64,000 nt of DNA from Vibrio sp. B1FLJ16. GTDB lineage: Bacteria; Pseudomonadota; Gammaproteobacteria; Enterobacterales; Vibrionaceae. The notes under the pieces were generated by a model, which made no database searches, was not told the DNA's origin, and saw nothing but the letters and a program-made list of their open reading frames with translations. Positions 10,402 to 21,924 of this stretch are shown here, piece by piece. The stretch lies in NCBI RefSeq assembly GCF_905175385.1, contig NZ_HG992749.1, forward strand, positions 2,790,001 through 2,854,000, given 5' to 3'. Position numbers and translations under genes: made by a program. Position 1 is the first letter of the stretch. Each line of letters opens with the position of its first letter.

Positions 10402-10429
10402 GTATCGGCAAGACCCTGCTAATCTTTAG
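10402..10429 (-). promoter_or_regulatory. FliA (sigma-28) promoter of motX
   Basis: On the minus strand CTAAAG and GCCGATAC are separated so that TAAA-N15-GCCGATA holds exactly, the flagellar class sigma-28 consensus. The -10 element ends 66 bp before the motX ATG. Confidence 0.85.
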
Positions 10430-10515
10430 ACAATTCTTGCCTCTTACCTCAGGCTCAGCGGCAACAGATTGCCACAGTGAGAAGCTCATTCCACAACTGC
10501 TATTTTTCATTAGAT

Positions 10516-10547
10516 ACAAAAAAGCCGACCTTAAATCGGTCGGCTTT
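10516..10547 (-). terminator. Terminator of purA
   Basis: A 10-bp stem AAAGCCGACC / GGTCGGCTTT is followed on the minus strand by TTTTTTG. It is 25 bp past the purA stop. Confidence 0.85.
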
Positions 10548-10572
10548 CATAAAAATATCTAGCGAATATTCA

Positions 10573-11909
<1,337 letters not shown>

Positions 11910-12050
11910 TTAAAAATGGATTCTAGCACCAAATCACAGTTCTTGCAGTCATTTTTTGTTCACAGACTAACAGGCTCAGAGTAATCGTACATTTAGAAAT
12001 CAGCATATCACTGATATTATTTGGCTTTAAGAATTAAACTAGGAAAGGTT

Positions 12051-12236
12051 ATGTCTGAGTCTATATGGCTAGCGATAGGGCTTGTTTTGATTGTTGAAGG
12101 CATCGGTCCGCTAATCGCCCCAAATGGCTGGCGTGCGATGGTTTCCCAGTTGAGCGAGCAGCCAGATAATCAGCTACGCCGGATTGGTGGATGCCTGGTC
12201 GTTGCGGGAATAGTGATCACTATCATGATGAGTTAA
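12051..12236 (+). CDS. yjeT: Small inner-membrane protein, DUF2065 (YjeT-like)
   Basis: A 61-residue protein with two hydrophobic segments (about 5-22 and 43-60) around the conserved loop GPLIAPNGWRAM, the pattern of the DUF2065/YjeT family. Its function is unknown. The ATG at 12051 has a strong AGGAAAGG site; upstream codons have no such site. In E. coli yjeT lies between hflC and purA on the same strand. Here it keeps the position but reads in the opposite direction to both neighbours, and a 162-bp inverted-repeat element begins two bases after its stop. Confidence 0.8.
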   Translation: MSESIWLAIGLVLIVEGIGPLIAPNGWRAMVSQLSEQPDNQLRRIGGCLVVAGIVITIMMS

Positions 12237-12238
12237 TA

Positions 12239-12400
12239 ATACCAATGCCTGTAATTTAATGATCAGAAAGTTACGCAGGAAAAATCGCTTAGAGCAAGGC
12301 AGAATTTGCAGTAACTAGTGGTTCTAATTGCAAAAATCCTAACGTAGCTATCAGCGATTTTAACCAGCAAGAATGATTAGATAATTACTGGAATTGGTAT
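12239..12400 (+). repeat. 162-bp inverted-terminal-repeat element, copy 1
   Basis: The ends are inverted repeats: left ATACCAATGCCTGTAATT, right (complement) ATACCAATTCCAGTAATT. There is no coding sequence inside. A second copy in opposite orientation lies at 49998-50160 and shares internal blocks such as GCAAGGCA, TTTTAACCAGC and AGAATGA. It behaves like a MITE or a palindromic intergenic repeat. Confidence 0.75.
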
Positions 12401-12425
12401 AACACCGTTTCAGAACTACAGATAC

Positions 12426-12452
12426 AAAAAAGGCTCCTGACGGAGCCTTTTT
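12426..12452 (-). terminator. Terminator of hflC
   Basis: The stem AAAAAGGCTCC / GGAGCCTTTTT lies 18 bp past hflC with T-runs on both strands. It ends the hflKC transcript. Confidence 0.85.
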
Positions 12453-12469
12453 AATTACTGGTGTGATTA

Positions 12470-13450
12470 CTACTCAGCTTTTACGCCTTTCGCGTTATTC
12501 ATGTACTGGAAGAAGTCACTCTTCGGATCCAGAACAAGAATATCGTTCTTAGAGCTGAACGATTTTTCGTATGCTCTCAGTGAACGCAGGAAGCTGAAGA
12601 ATTCAGGATCCTTGTTGTAAGCATTGGCGTAAATCTTCGCCGCTTCTGCATCCGCTTGACCTCGCGTTACACGCGCTGTTTTGTCTGCTTCAGCCAGAAT
12701 TGTCGCCACTTCCAGTTCAGCCTGAGCACGGATAACTTCCGCTTTCTCACGACCTTGAGAACGGTGCTTACGAGCTACCGACTCACGCTCTGCACGCATA
12801 CGACGGTAGATAGATTCACTAATCTCATCTGGCAGGTTGATTTTCTTCATACGGAAATCAACCACACGCACACCTAAGTCTTTCATCGCGCTTTCACGTG
12901 TGTCTCTCAACACGTTAGACATGATTAGGTCGCGCTCACCATCAATCTCTAATGCTTCACGCGCTGCTTCTGTGGTCACTTCCTCACTGCTTGCGTCTTC
13001 TGGTAACACGTCGTTGTTTCGTGGACCAGAAACGATTTGCTTGATTTCACGAGCACCGATTTCAGAACGAAGCACGTCGGTCACTTTACGCTCAAGAAGC
13101 GCTTCTGCCGTCAGTGCATTACCGCCACCTGTTGCCAGGTAATAACGCCCAAAGTCTTCAATACGCCACTTTACGTAGGTATCAATGATGACATCTTTTT
13201 TCTCAGACGTTACAAAACGGTCAGCTCGGCCATCCATTGTTTGGATACGTGCATCCAGTGTTTTTACGCGATCAAACAGTGGCATTTTGAAATGCAGACC
13301 AGGCTCGTAAATACGAGTGATATCGTTATTGTCTTTCAGAACACGACCAAATCGAACCACGATACCGCGCTCACCTTCAGGAATCACAAACAGAGACATC
13401 AGCAACAATGCCAGTGCAATTACCAGTACAGGGATCATTAACTTACGCAT
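12470..13450 (-). CDS. hflC: HflC, regulator of membrane protease FtsH (SPFH family)
   Basis: A 326-residue type-II membrane protein. One N-terminal transmembrane segment (about 5-23) leads into the SPFH/band-7 domain (GERGIVVRFGRV...EPGLHFKMP) and a long charged helix rich in Ala/Glu/Arg (ESVARKHRSQGREKAEVIRA). With HflK it forms the periplasm-facing cage around FtsH. It is three bases downstream of hflK, so the two are translated together. Length and domains match the family. Confidence 0.95.
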   Translation of the reverse strand: MRKLMIPVLVIALALLLMSLFVIPEGERGIVVRFGRVLKDNNDITRIYEPGLHFKMPLFDRVKTLDARIQTMDGRADRFVTSEKKDVIIDTYVKWRIEDFGRYYLATGGGNALTAEALLERKVTDVLRSEIGAREIKQIVSGPRNNDVLPEDASSEEVTTEAAREALEIDGERDLIMSNVLRDTRESAMKDLGVRVVDFRMKKINLPDEISESIYRRMRAERESVARKHRSQGREKAEVIRAQAELEVATILAEADKTARVTRGQADAEAAKIYANAYNKDPEFFSFLRSLRAYEKSFSSKNDILVLDPKSDFFQYMNNAKGVKAE

Positions 13451-13452
13451 TC

Positions 13453-14661
13453 TTAGTATCTCCCTTGACGTGAACCAGTTGAACGAGACTGCGGGTTCGA
13501 GGTGTCTTCTTGTTGTGTACGATCAGATTCAAGTTCAATCTGGTCGTAGGCTGACGAAGATCTCGACTTACGTTTAGTGTCAGTTTGACCTTCCTGACCC
13601 GCTAACTTATCAATTGGCAGGTAAAGCAGGTTGCCGCTTGATTCAGAGTCAATCAGCACTTTAGATGTGCTTGTGTAAACCTCTTCCATCGCGTCGATGT
13701 ACAGACGGTCACGGGTTACGCCCGGAGCTGCCTGATATTCTGGTAGTAACTGTTCAAACTGCGCTACCTGACCAAGAGCTTCGTTAGTTACACGTTCGTT
13801 GTAACCTTGCGCCTCTTTCTTCAAACGCTCAGCACGGCCTGTTGCTTTCGGCAGAATCTCGTTTTTGTATGCTTCTGCTTCACGGATGAAACGCTCTTCA
13901 TCCTCACGTGCTGCAATAGCATCATCAAACGCATCTTTAACCTGCTCTGGCGGACGTGCGGACTGGAAGTTTACGTCAACAAGTACAAGTCCCATATCAT
14001 AACTATCGATGATTTGGTTCAGTGTTTCTTGGGTAGTCTGACGAATTTGCTGACGACCACTGGTCAGGATACTATCCATCAGCGAGTCACCAATGACAGC
14101 GCGAAGAGCAGAATCCGTCGCCTGGCGCAAGCTATCGTCCGCATTAGTTACACGATACAGGTATTTGTACGGGTCAGTAACACGGTACTGAACATCCATT
14201 CCCACCGTTACAACGTTTTCATCTTTAGTCAGCATTAGACCAGATGCACGAAGTGAACGGATCGCCTGTACGTTAACTGCCTCATATTCATCAATAAAGC
14301 GAGGACGCCAGTTCAGACCCGGCTCTACGATACGATCGTATTTACCTAAACGTAATACAACCCCACGCTCTGCTTCACCGATGGTGTAAAAACCAGCAAA
14401 GAACCAAACTGCAACAGCAATCAGTGCAATGACACCAAAGCCAATTGCGCTGCCGCCACCGCCGATAGAGGAACCACCGCCACCACCTTTTTTACCAAAC
14501 TTGCCACCCAGCTTTTGACTCAGTTTACTGAACACTTCATCTAAATCTGGCGGACCCTGATCTCGGCCACCAGGACGCTGGCCACCACGATTATTATTAC
14601 CCCAAGGGTCGTTATCGCGGCCATCATTGCCGTTGTTATTTCCAGGCTCATTCCACGCCAT
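13453..14661 (-). CDS. hflK: HflK, regulator of membrane protease FtsH (SPFH family)
   Basis: A 402-residue partner of HflC. The cytoplasmic N terminus is Gly/Asn-rich (GNNNGNDGRDND, GGGGGSSIGGGGSAIG). One transmembrane segment near 72-92 is followed by the SPFH domain (ERGVVLRLGKYDRIVEPGL) and a helical coiled region. The C-terminal tail is polar and low complexity (KRKSRSSSAYDQIE). It lies between hflX and hflC on the same strand, 45 bp after hflX. Confidence 0.95.
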   Translation of the reverse strand: MAWNEPGNNNGNDGRDNDPWGNNNRGGQRPGGRDQGPPDLDEVFSKLSQKLGGKFGKKGGGGGSSIGGGGSAIGFGVIALIAVAVWFFAGFYTIGEAERGVVLRLGKYDRIVEPGLNWRPRFIDEYEAVNVQAIRSLRASGLMLTKDENVVTVGMDVQYRVTDPYKYLYRVTNADDSLRQATDSALRAVIGDSLMDSILTSGRQQIRQTTQETLNQIIDSYDMGLVLVDVNFQSARPPEQVKDAFDDAIAAREDEERFIREAEAYKNEILPKATGRAERLKKEAQGYNERVTNEALGQVAQFEQLLPEYQAAPGVTRDRLYIDAMEEVYTSTSKVLIDSESSGNLLYLPIDKLAGQEGQTDTKRKSRSSSAYDQIELESDRTQQEDTSNPQSRSTGSRQGRY

Positions 14662-14706
14662 TAGAAAGCTCCATCATTTGATATGACGTTATACTGTAGC
14701 AGTCCT

Positions 14707-15996
14707 TTAAGTGACTATAAAGCCAGTCAAAACTGCCCCTTCTCTTTTTTCAAGTCTAGACCAATCTACTTGCTGCATTCGAACATCGATCAACAAGTTA
14801 CCTTCCTGGTCATATTCTTCACTTTGAATACACTTCATTTGGAAGAATGTACTACGGAACCGTCCTTGATACTGTGGAGGAATACACAGCTTATGCTCAA
14901 CCATCTGAGACGCAAGACGTTCAGTCAGCGCTTCAAACAGGAGGTCGATGCCTATTCCTTCCATTGCAGATACCCAGACCGCGCGAGGTACGCCTTCCTC
15001 GTCACGCTCTATGCGAGGCTTCTGCGATTCTAGATTGTCAATTTTGTTCATAACGACGAGACTTGGCACTTCGTGCGCGTCAATCTCTTCTAATACTTCA
15101 TGAACAGCTTGAATATTCTCACGAAAACGCTCATCACTGGCATCAACAACATGTAACAAAATGTCAGCTTCTTGCGTTTCTTGCAAGGTTGCCTTAAAGG
15201 CAGCGACCAGATCGTGAGGTAAATGTCGAATAAAACCAACCGTGTCGGCAAGTATCGCAGGCCCTACATCGGCTAACTCAATCTTACGTAATGTAGGATC
15301 CAAAGTTGCAAATAATTGGTCTGCGGCATAGACACCCGCTTCGGTTATGCGGTTAAACAGTGTCGACTTACCCGCGTTGGTGTAGCCCACGAGAGAAATC
15401 GTTGGGATTTCTGCTCTATTTCGGGCGCGACGCCCTTGTTCACGCTGCTTGGCCACTTTTTCTAAGCGGCGCAGAATGGCTTTGATTCTATCACGCAATA
15501 AACGACGGTCAGTTTCTAACTGGGTTTCACCCGGACCGCGTAAACCTATACCACCTTTCTGCCTTTCCAGGTGCGTCCAACCACGAATCAAACGAGTAGA
15601 GATATGACGAAGCTGAGCCAGCTCTACCTGTAGCTTACCTTCATGTGTTCGCGCTCGTTGAGCAAAGATATCGAGGATAAGACCAGTGCGGTCGAGAACT
15701 CGACATTTGCACAGTGCTTCGAGGTTACGTTCTTGGGCAGGAGAGAGGGAGTGATTAAAGATCACAATTTCAGCACCAGTTAATTGTACCGTAGTAGCAA
15801 TTTCCTGTGCCTTGCCCTCTCCGACATAGTATTTCGGGTGCGGGGATTGACGACTACCAGTTACCACTTGTAGCGTCTCTACCCCAGCGGAAGATACCAG
15901 CATTTCGAATTCAGCCAGATCTTCCCACTCACCTTCTTGCGTGAAGTTGATATGAACAAGTACGGCTCGCTCACCGGATTCATAACGGTCAAACAA
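14707..15996 (-). CDS. hflX: Ribosome-associated GTPase HflX
   Basis: A 429-residue Obg-HflX GTPase that splits stalled 70S ribosomes under heat or antibiotic stress. An N-terminal HflX domain (HPKYYVGEGKAQEIA) and helical linker (GETQLETDRR) precede the G domain: G1 GYTNAGKST, G3 DTVGFIRHLP, G4 NKIDN, G5 VSAMEG. The start is TTG at 15996, preceded by AGGAG eight bases away; no nearby ATG gives the conserved N terminus. It is 37 bp after hfq, in the classical miaA-hfq-hflX-hflK-hflC order. Confidence 0.94.
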   Translation of the reverse strand: MFDRYESGERAVLVHINFTQEGEWEDLAEFEMLVSSAGVETLQVVTGSRQSPHPKYYVGEGKAQEIATTVQLTGAEIVIFNHSLSPAQERNLEALCKCRVLDRTGLILDIFAQRARTHEGKLQVELAQLRHISTRLIRGWTHLERQKGGIGLRGPGETQLETDRRLLRDRIKAILRRLEKVAKQREQGRRARNRAEIPTISLVGYTNAGKSTLFNRITEAGVYAADQLFATLDPTLRKIELADVGPAILADTVGFIRHLPHDLVAAFKATLQETQEADILLHVVDASDERFRENIQAVHEVLEEIDAHEVPSLVVMNKIDNLESQKPRIERDEEGVPRAVWVSAMEGIGIDLLFEALTERLASQMVEHKLCIPPQYQGRFRSTFFQMKCIQSEEYDQEGNLLIDVRMQQVDWSRLEKREGAVLTGFIVT

Positions 15997-16033
15997 GCAA
16001 TCAACTCCTTACTTTAAAATATTCGATAAAAAA

Positions 16034-16312
<279 letters not shown>

Positions 16313-16489
16313 TTAATATTTGTAGTTGTAATTATTTAGCTAGTGGTGCAATGCAAAATATACTGCTTTTGCATCTGAGCTAAACGAATCAAAATGCACT
16401 CTGAGTAATTAGCAGAATAGTATAAAACCGCCAACAACAGATCCCTTGAGTGCGTTCACGCAAAAACGATCACATTATACACAGCTATC

Positions 16490-17422
16490 TCATTCAGATG
16501 CTATCGCTTCCGAAATGGTTTCTAGAGCCTGCTCAATGTTCTCACTATCCAACCAAGTTAAGTCATCCCAGCTGCGTAACCAGGTGATTTGACGCTTGGC
16601 CAATTGACGAGTCGCACATACGCCACGAAACACAGCTTCGTCTCGCGTGCACTCTCCGTCTAAATACTCCCACATCTGCCTGTAACCTACGCATCGGATA
16701 GAAGGAAGATCCGGATGAAGATCTTTGCGCGCATATAATGCGTTCATTTCATCTTCGAAACCCGCTTCCATCATTTTCTCGAAACGCAGTTCAATACGAC
16801 GGTGGAGTTCTGCCCTGTCCTTGGGAGCTATAGCAAACTGCTTGACTCGATACGGCAGGCTTTCACCTTTAGTCTGAGTCAACTCAGTAAGAGTTTTACC
16901 TGAAATGCGGAAAACTTCCAATGCCCTGGATAATCGCTGAGGATCATTAGGGTGAATTCTCGCAGCAGACACAGGGTCAATCTCTTGCAGTTCATCGTGC
17001 AACACCGACCAACCCTTAGTCAATGCTTCTTGTTCAATTTGCTGACGAATTTCAGGGTTTGCAGCAGGAAGAGGTGATAAACCTTCAAGTAATGCTTTGT
17101 AATACAGCATTGTACCGCCAACAAGTAACGGAATTTTCCCTTCTGCAACAATATCATCCATCGCCTGTAGGGCATCACGGCGAAAGTCCGCCGCAGAATA
17201 GGATTCACTCGGGTCTAAAATATCAATTAACCGGTGAGGAGCTAAGCTCAACTCACGCTCATCAGGCTTTGCGGTACCAATATCCATCCCTTTATAAATC
17301 AATGCAGAATCAACACTGATGATTTCAATCGGGAATTTTTGTCTCAGTCGAATCGCAAGCTCTGTTTTACCTGATGCAGTAGGCCCCATTAAAAACAGAG
17401 CCAAAGGTAGTTTTTCTGTCAT
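16490..17422 (-). CDS. miaA: tRNA dimethylallyltransferase
   Basis: A 310-residue isopentenyl-tRNA transferase that adds dimethylallyl to A37 of tRNAs reading UNN codons. The P-loop GPTASGKT is at residues 13-20, followed by [18 protein letters not shown] and [13 protein letters not shown]. The ATG overlaps the mutL stop codon (ATGA), so translation is probably coupled. A frameshifted mutL upstream would reduce this coupling. Confidence 0.95.
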   Translation of the reverse strand: MTEKLPLALFLMGPTASGKTELAIRLRQKFPIEIISVDSALIYKGMDIGTAKPDERELSLAPHRLIDILDPSESYSAADFRRDALQAMDDIVAEGKIPLLVGGTMLYYKALLEGLSPLPAANPEIRQQIEQEALTKGWSVLHDELQEIDPVSAARIHPNDPQRLSRALEVFRISGKTLTELTQTKGESLPYRVKQFAIAPKDRAELHRRIELRFEKMMEAGFEDEMNALYARKDLHPDLPSIRCVGYRQMWEYLDGECTRDEAVFRGVCATRQLAKRQITWLRSWDDLTWLDSENIEQALETISEAIASE

Positions 17423-19435
17423 GGTGTTAATTTGGCTATCGTGGCAGAGAAATCAACAGCAGATACAAACTGGGTATCTTTTAATGGTAATTGACCATTT
17501 CCTAACTGTTCAAGTTCCGCAATAATTTGAATGGCTTCGGAGAGAGTATAGTGGCTCTTTACTGTCGTTACCTGCACAGCAAGCCAATCGATCATCGCAG
17601 ACATCATATTAGTCACAGCCTGCTCTCCCCTTACCCAAGTTTGCGCGTAAGATAACAGATCTGGCACCAGTTTTTGTAAGTTTTGTTGACGTAATGGAGC
17701 AGGCACACCCATGACCATTAGTGCCTTATCATTTCTGGCTTTCAACTGGATACCAAGCTGAGCAAAGTCTTGCTGGTAATCCTGAGCAAGTTGCACCAAA
17801 TCCGCATCCAGTGTTATTGATAACGGAACCAGCAATGGCTGCGCTTTTAATGCACCTTCAGATGGCGTTAACTGGCCTTTGGTTCTGTAAAACTCCGCTC
17901 GGGACAATGACACCAATGCAACGCCACTGTCACTGCTCATCAGGGCAAACTGATCGTCCACGACAGTTAATGCTTTAGCTAATACAGTAACCTGAGGAGA
18001 TGCCACTTCTGCATCGGATCTCACTACTGCAGCCTTAGGCACCGCCCCCGGCTCAAAGTCTGGCGTTTTTAATAGCTCATGATAAGCACTGACTTCCTGT
18101 TTACTCGGAGCGGGGTCTGCATGGCGCTCTTTGCTGTGTACAGGTTTAGGTGCTGGCTTGGATTCAATCCAATCCGAACGCTGATAAGAATCAGACTGTC
18201 TGGCTTCCCTTACTGAAGGGCCAGAGCCAGATCTCTCACGTGGCTTCGCTTCGTAATCTCCCCGACCGGGATACGCAGGCGTATTCTCTATCGCTTGATA
18301 AACACACTCCGGAACTGGAGACGAGACCTCTGTTTGTTCCAACGGAGCTTCGGAAGCTGATTGACTTGCCTGGCGGTTCTCGGATGTATCTGAGTGATAA
18401 AATGCAGACTCATTGACGTGCGGCTGTTCAATCACAGCGCTTTGCACCAGCGCATCCGATAATGCCTGATAGATAAAATCATGCACCAGTCGAGCCTGAT
18501 GAAAACGAACCTCATGTTTAGCCGGATGCACATTCACGTCAACCTGATGAGGATCGAGTTCAATAAACAGCACATAGGCTGCAAACTGATCCGGCTTCAG
18601 GCTCATTTCATAGCTCTGACGGATAGCATGATTGATCAGCTTGTCGCGCATCATGCGACCATTCACATAACAGTATTGTAAATCGCTTTGCTGACGGGCA
18701 CCGTCAGGTGTCGTAATCCAACCGTGCAGCTTTAACCCTTGATGCTCAAGCTCAATACGGAGCATATTGCTCACGAACCCATTGCCGCACACAGCAGCGA
18801 TACGTTTTTCAGTTTGCAGCTGATTTTTTGCCGCTCGGTATTGGCGAATGATTTTGCCGTTGTGACGAACATTAATCGACACATCAAAACGGCTAAGTGC
18901 GATACGTTTTAACAGCTCATCAATATGAGAAAACTCCGTTTTCTCAGTACGCAGAAACTTGCGGCGAGCCGGCGTGTTGAAGAAAAGATCCAACACCTCC
19001 ACTGTAGTACCAATCGGGTGAGCAGCAGGTTGAAGTTTAACCTGCATATCGCGTCCTTCAGAGTAAGCGCTCCAGGCTTCCTCTTGCGCCGCCGGGCGTG
19101 AGGTTAACGTCAGTCGGGAAACCGAGCTGATACTTGCGAGTGCTTCTCCCCGGAAACCCAGACTCATGATTGCTTCTAAATCATCTAAGGTATGGATCTT
19201 AGACGTTGCATGACGACTTAATGCCAGCCCCAACTCGTCTTTCGCGATACCTTTACCATTATCGCGAACACGAATCAGCTTAGCGCCCCCCCTTCTCAAT
19301 ATCGATATCGATACGGGTTGCACCAGAATCTAAGCTGTTCTCAACCAATTCTTTAATAACAGAAGCCGGTCTTTCTACCACCTCTCCTGCGGCTATCTGG
19401 TTGGCAAGCCTGGCTGGCAGAATTTTAATCGTCAT
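17419..19435 (-). pseudogene. mutL: DNA mismatch repair protein MutL with a +1 homopolymer frameshift
   Basis: MutL links mismatch recognition by MutS to MutH and UvrD. The canonical start at 19435 encodes [19 protein letters not shown], then after IEKGG reads straight into a stop (CGC TAA). The cause is a run of seven Cs on the plus strand (19286-19292) where six would encode IEKGGAK. Past the run the reading frame continues intact for 620 more residues: DNGKGI and GFRGEAL ATP-site motifs, a variable linker, and the C-terminal dimerisation domain. The span is 2017 nt; with one C fewer it encodes 671 residues, a normal MutL. As written only about 51 residues would be made. Sequencing error or a real mutator allele. 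Confidence 0.92.
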
Positions 19436-19452
19436 AATACGTTAGCGCTCAC

Positions 19453-21168
19453 TTACTTATTTGGGATTATCAACACTTGCCCTACGGCGAGTTGATCTGA
19501 GCGTAACTTATTCGCCTGACGAATACTCTCTACGCTTACACCGTACTTAGATGCAATCTTACCAAGGAACTCACCTCGGGAGACTTTGTGTTTTCGGATC
19601 GGCTTATCTTTAACGGCAACCGTAATCTTGAGTTTCTGACCAACCCACAACGTGTCCCATTTGAGATTATTTTCGCGGCGAATATCTGAGATCTTCACTT
19701 TGTAGTGGTTAGCTATCTTACCTAAGAACTCGCCTGATTTAACTGTGTGAGTAATGGTTTCAGTTTCAACGGTGATCGGCTGGCTCGGTACCTTAATGCT
19801 GCCGACGGTAGGAATTCGTAGTTTCTGCCCTACGGCCAAACCGGTCGATTTCAAGTTATTTTCAGCCATCAATGTCTTAGTGCTTGTACCGTATTTGTTT
19901 GCGATCACCGACAGTGATTCACCACTCTTCACAATATGCACCATTGGCTTCACTGAAGACGAGAATACTGTTCCCTCTGGTGGATTATCTTTCAGGTACT
20001 TAACCACCGCTCTTGATATCGCTTGGGCTAATTTGTCTTGGTGCGCACGCTGGAATAACAACTTCTCTTCAGTAGGGTTAGAGATAAATCCTGTTTCTAC
20101 TAGTACCGACGGAATTTGAGGTGAACGCAATACCGCCAGACTGGTATTGATCGGCTTGCTGTTGTGTAAATGAGCAACACGTCCCATTTCACCCAGGATA
20201 TCTGTCGCTAATTTGTAGCCTTCTTTCTGTGAATGGCTGAACTGAAGATCCAGCAAGGTCTGGTTAACATTACGATCTTTGGTATTTGTAACAAAAGCGT
20301 TGCCAGAACCACCTAAAAGCTCTGACTGTTTCTCATGATTTTCTACCCAACGAGCAATCTCAGTATTCGCTCGACGTGTATTCAATACGAAAACCGAGCC
20401 ACCACGAGGTTTTGGTGAAGTAAACGCATCCGCGTGAATCGAAATAAGTAAGTGAGCATCATTTTCACGAGCGAATGCAACCCGTCGGTTAAGGTTAACA
20501 AAGTAATCCCCGCTGCGTGTCAGACGAGTTTTGATCCCCGGAGTTGCATTAAGCTGTGCTGCGATCTTGTGGGAGATGCTCAGTACTGCATCTTTCTCAT
20601 ACTTACGACGCGAAGGGCCAATCGAGCCAGGATCCTCTCCACCATGCCCAGGGTCAATAACAATCAACACCTCTTGAGCACGTTTCACGGAACTCATGTC
20701 TTTACCGGAAGACGTCGTGTTAGCTGGTTTTGATTCTGCTGCCGGGGATTTTTTACTATGAGGCAGATCAATGACCAATCGATGGCCATATTGCCCGCCA
20801 GGTGTCGGGCTTAATTTGAACAGATCGGCACGAACGCTTTTTTTCAACTCAAATACTAAACGGTAGGTGCCTTTCTCTGGTGGCGAGCTTTTTCGAACCA
20901 GTTTTAGTACCGGGCTGTCCGAAACAGAAACCGGCAATTTAGCTTGCATGGTGGTGTTTTTCAAATCCACAACCAAACGATCCGGTCCAGACAAAGAGAA
21001 ATAGGAGTAGTCAGCTTCCGAGCCCAAGTCGATGACAACGCGAGTCTCATCAGGTGAAGGCCAAACCCGGAAACTTTTAACAACGTTAGCCAACGCTAAA
21101 TTGGGAATAATAAGGAGAAAAGTGGCGACAAATGCCGCCACTACTCTAAATTTTAAAAAACTCAACAT
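19453..21168 (-). CDS. amiB: N-acetylmuramoyl-L-alanine amidase AmiB
   Basis: A 571-residue periplasmic zinc amidase that splits septal peptidoglycan during cell separation. It has a signal peptide (to about residue 27, ALA), an AMIN targeting domain (about 30-130), an Amidase_3 domain (about 165-390) with [22 protein letters not shown] and VETGFISNP zinc/catalytic motifs, then three LysM repeats (about 410-570). It overlaps the tsaE 3' end by 7 bp and lies 17 bp ahead of mutL. Its activator EnvC is also in the window. Confidence 0.95.
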   Translation of the reverse strand: MLSFLKFRVVAAFVATFLLIIPNLALANVVKSFRVWPSPDETRVVIDLGSEADYSYFSLSGPDRLVVDLKNTTMQAKLPVSVSDSPVLKLVRKSSPPEKGTYRLVFELKKSVRADLFKLSPTPGGQYGHRLVIDLPHSKKSPAAESKPANTTSSGKDMSSVKRAQEVLIVIDPGHGGEDPGSIGPSRRKYEKDAVLSISHKIAAQLNATPGIKTRLTRSGDYFVNLNRRVAFARENDAHLLISIHADAFTSPKPRGGSVFVLNTRRANTEIARWVENHEKQSELLGGSGNAFVTNTKDRNVNQTLLDLQFSHSQKEGYKLATDILGEMGRVAHLHNSKPINTSLAVLRSPQIPSVLVETGFISNPTEEKLLFQRAHQDKLAQAISRAVVKYLKDNPPEGTVFSSSVKPMVHIVKSGESLSVIANKYGTSTKTLMAENNLKSTGLAVGQKLRIPTVGSIKVPSQPITVETETITHTVKSGEFLGKIANHYKVKISDIRRENNLKWDTLWVGQKLKITVAVKDKPIRKHKVSRGEFLGKIASKYGVSVESIRQANKLRSDQLAVGQVLIIPNK

Positions 21169-21626
21169 AACTCCAGTTTACTGAGTAACTGCACACCATA
21201 ATCATTATTCGCGATAAGTTCGGCAATACGCGCTTCACCCTGATAGCGAATGTTTACATCAAGATCGGGCTTTGGTAGCAAGCCATGCCCTTTTTCAGGC
21301 CACTCAACCAGACAAATTGCATCATCAGTGAAATAATCTCGAATGCCCATGAACTCAAGTTCTTCAGGGTCTGCAAGACGATAAAGATCGAAGTGATAAA
21401 CTTGCCATTTGTCTAATTGATAAGGTTCAACCAAGGTATAGGTAGGACTTTTAACGTTTCCCTGGTGCCCAAGAGCACGGACAAAACCACGACTGAAGGT
21501 TGTTTTACCTGCACCTAAATCGCCATGCAGGTAAATGGTCGTTTGTTGAGAACAAAGTTGAGCCAACGCGGTACCTAACGCGACCGTTTCGTGCTCATCT
21601 TTCAAATTAAAATGTTTCGTGCTCAT
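21162..21626 (-). CDS. tsaE: tRNA threonylcarbamoyladenosine biosynthesis ATPase TsaE
   Basis: A 154-residue P-loop ATPase that works with TsaB and TsaD in making t6A37 of ANN-decoding tRNAs. Walker A is [13 protein letters not shown] (about 36-48); [10 protein letters not shown] and the HFDLYRL motif follow. It heads the tsaE-amiB-mutL-miaA-hfq run. The nnr gene (NAD(P)HX repair) that precedes it in E. coli is not present; the 298-bp gap to queG shows no coding sequence. Confidence 0.95.
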   Translation of the reverse strand: MSTKHFNLKDEHETVALGTALAQLCSQQTTIYLHGDLGAGKTTFSRGFVRALGHQGNVKSPTYTLVEPYQLDKWQVYHFDLYRLADPEELEFMGIRDYFTDDAICLVEWPEKGHGLLPKPDLDVNIRYQGEARIAELIANNDYGVQLLSKLELC

Positions 21627-21924
21627 TGATACTTCTCTAACTAATGATCATTGACTATATAAAAATCAAAAGGACAAGAATAGTAAACTGTGTTGGTTTT
21701 GGGAGACAAGCTTTCAAATGTCATATATACGAAAAAAGTAACCGGATAACGGTATCTTATTGTCACGCACATCTGTTTCAAGCAATTAAGAGTTTAACCC
21801 ACACTTTTAAGAATGCAGCGGATTACTAAAGGTTCCACGAGAAAACACATTCGATCTCCAGTTTGTGGTAGCACCAATGTCATAGATCCGTTAAGATCCG
21901 CTCCCCTTTTTTTCGGTGGTACAC

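Noticed and set aside
21627..21924. Remnant of nnr between tsaE and queG
   Set aside because: No recognisable NAD(P)HX-epimerase or dehydratase codons in any frame; the gene is simply not here.
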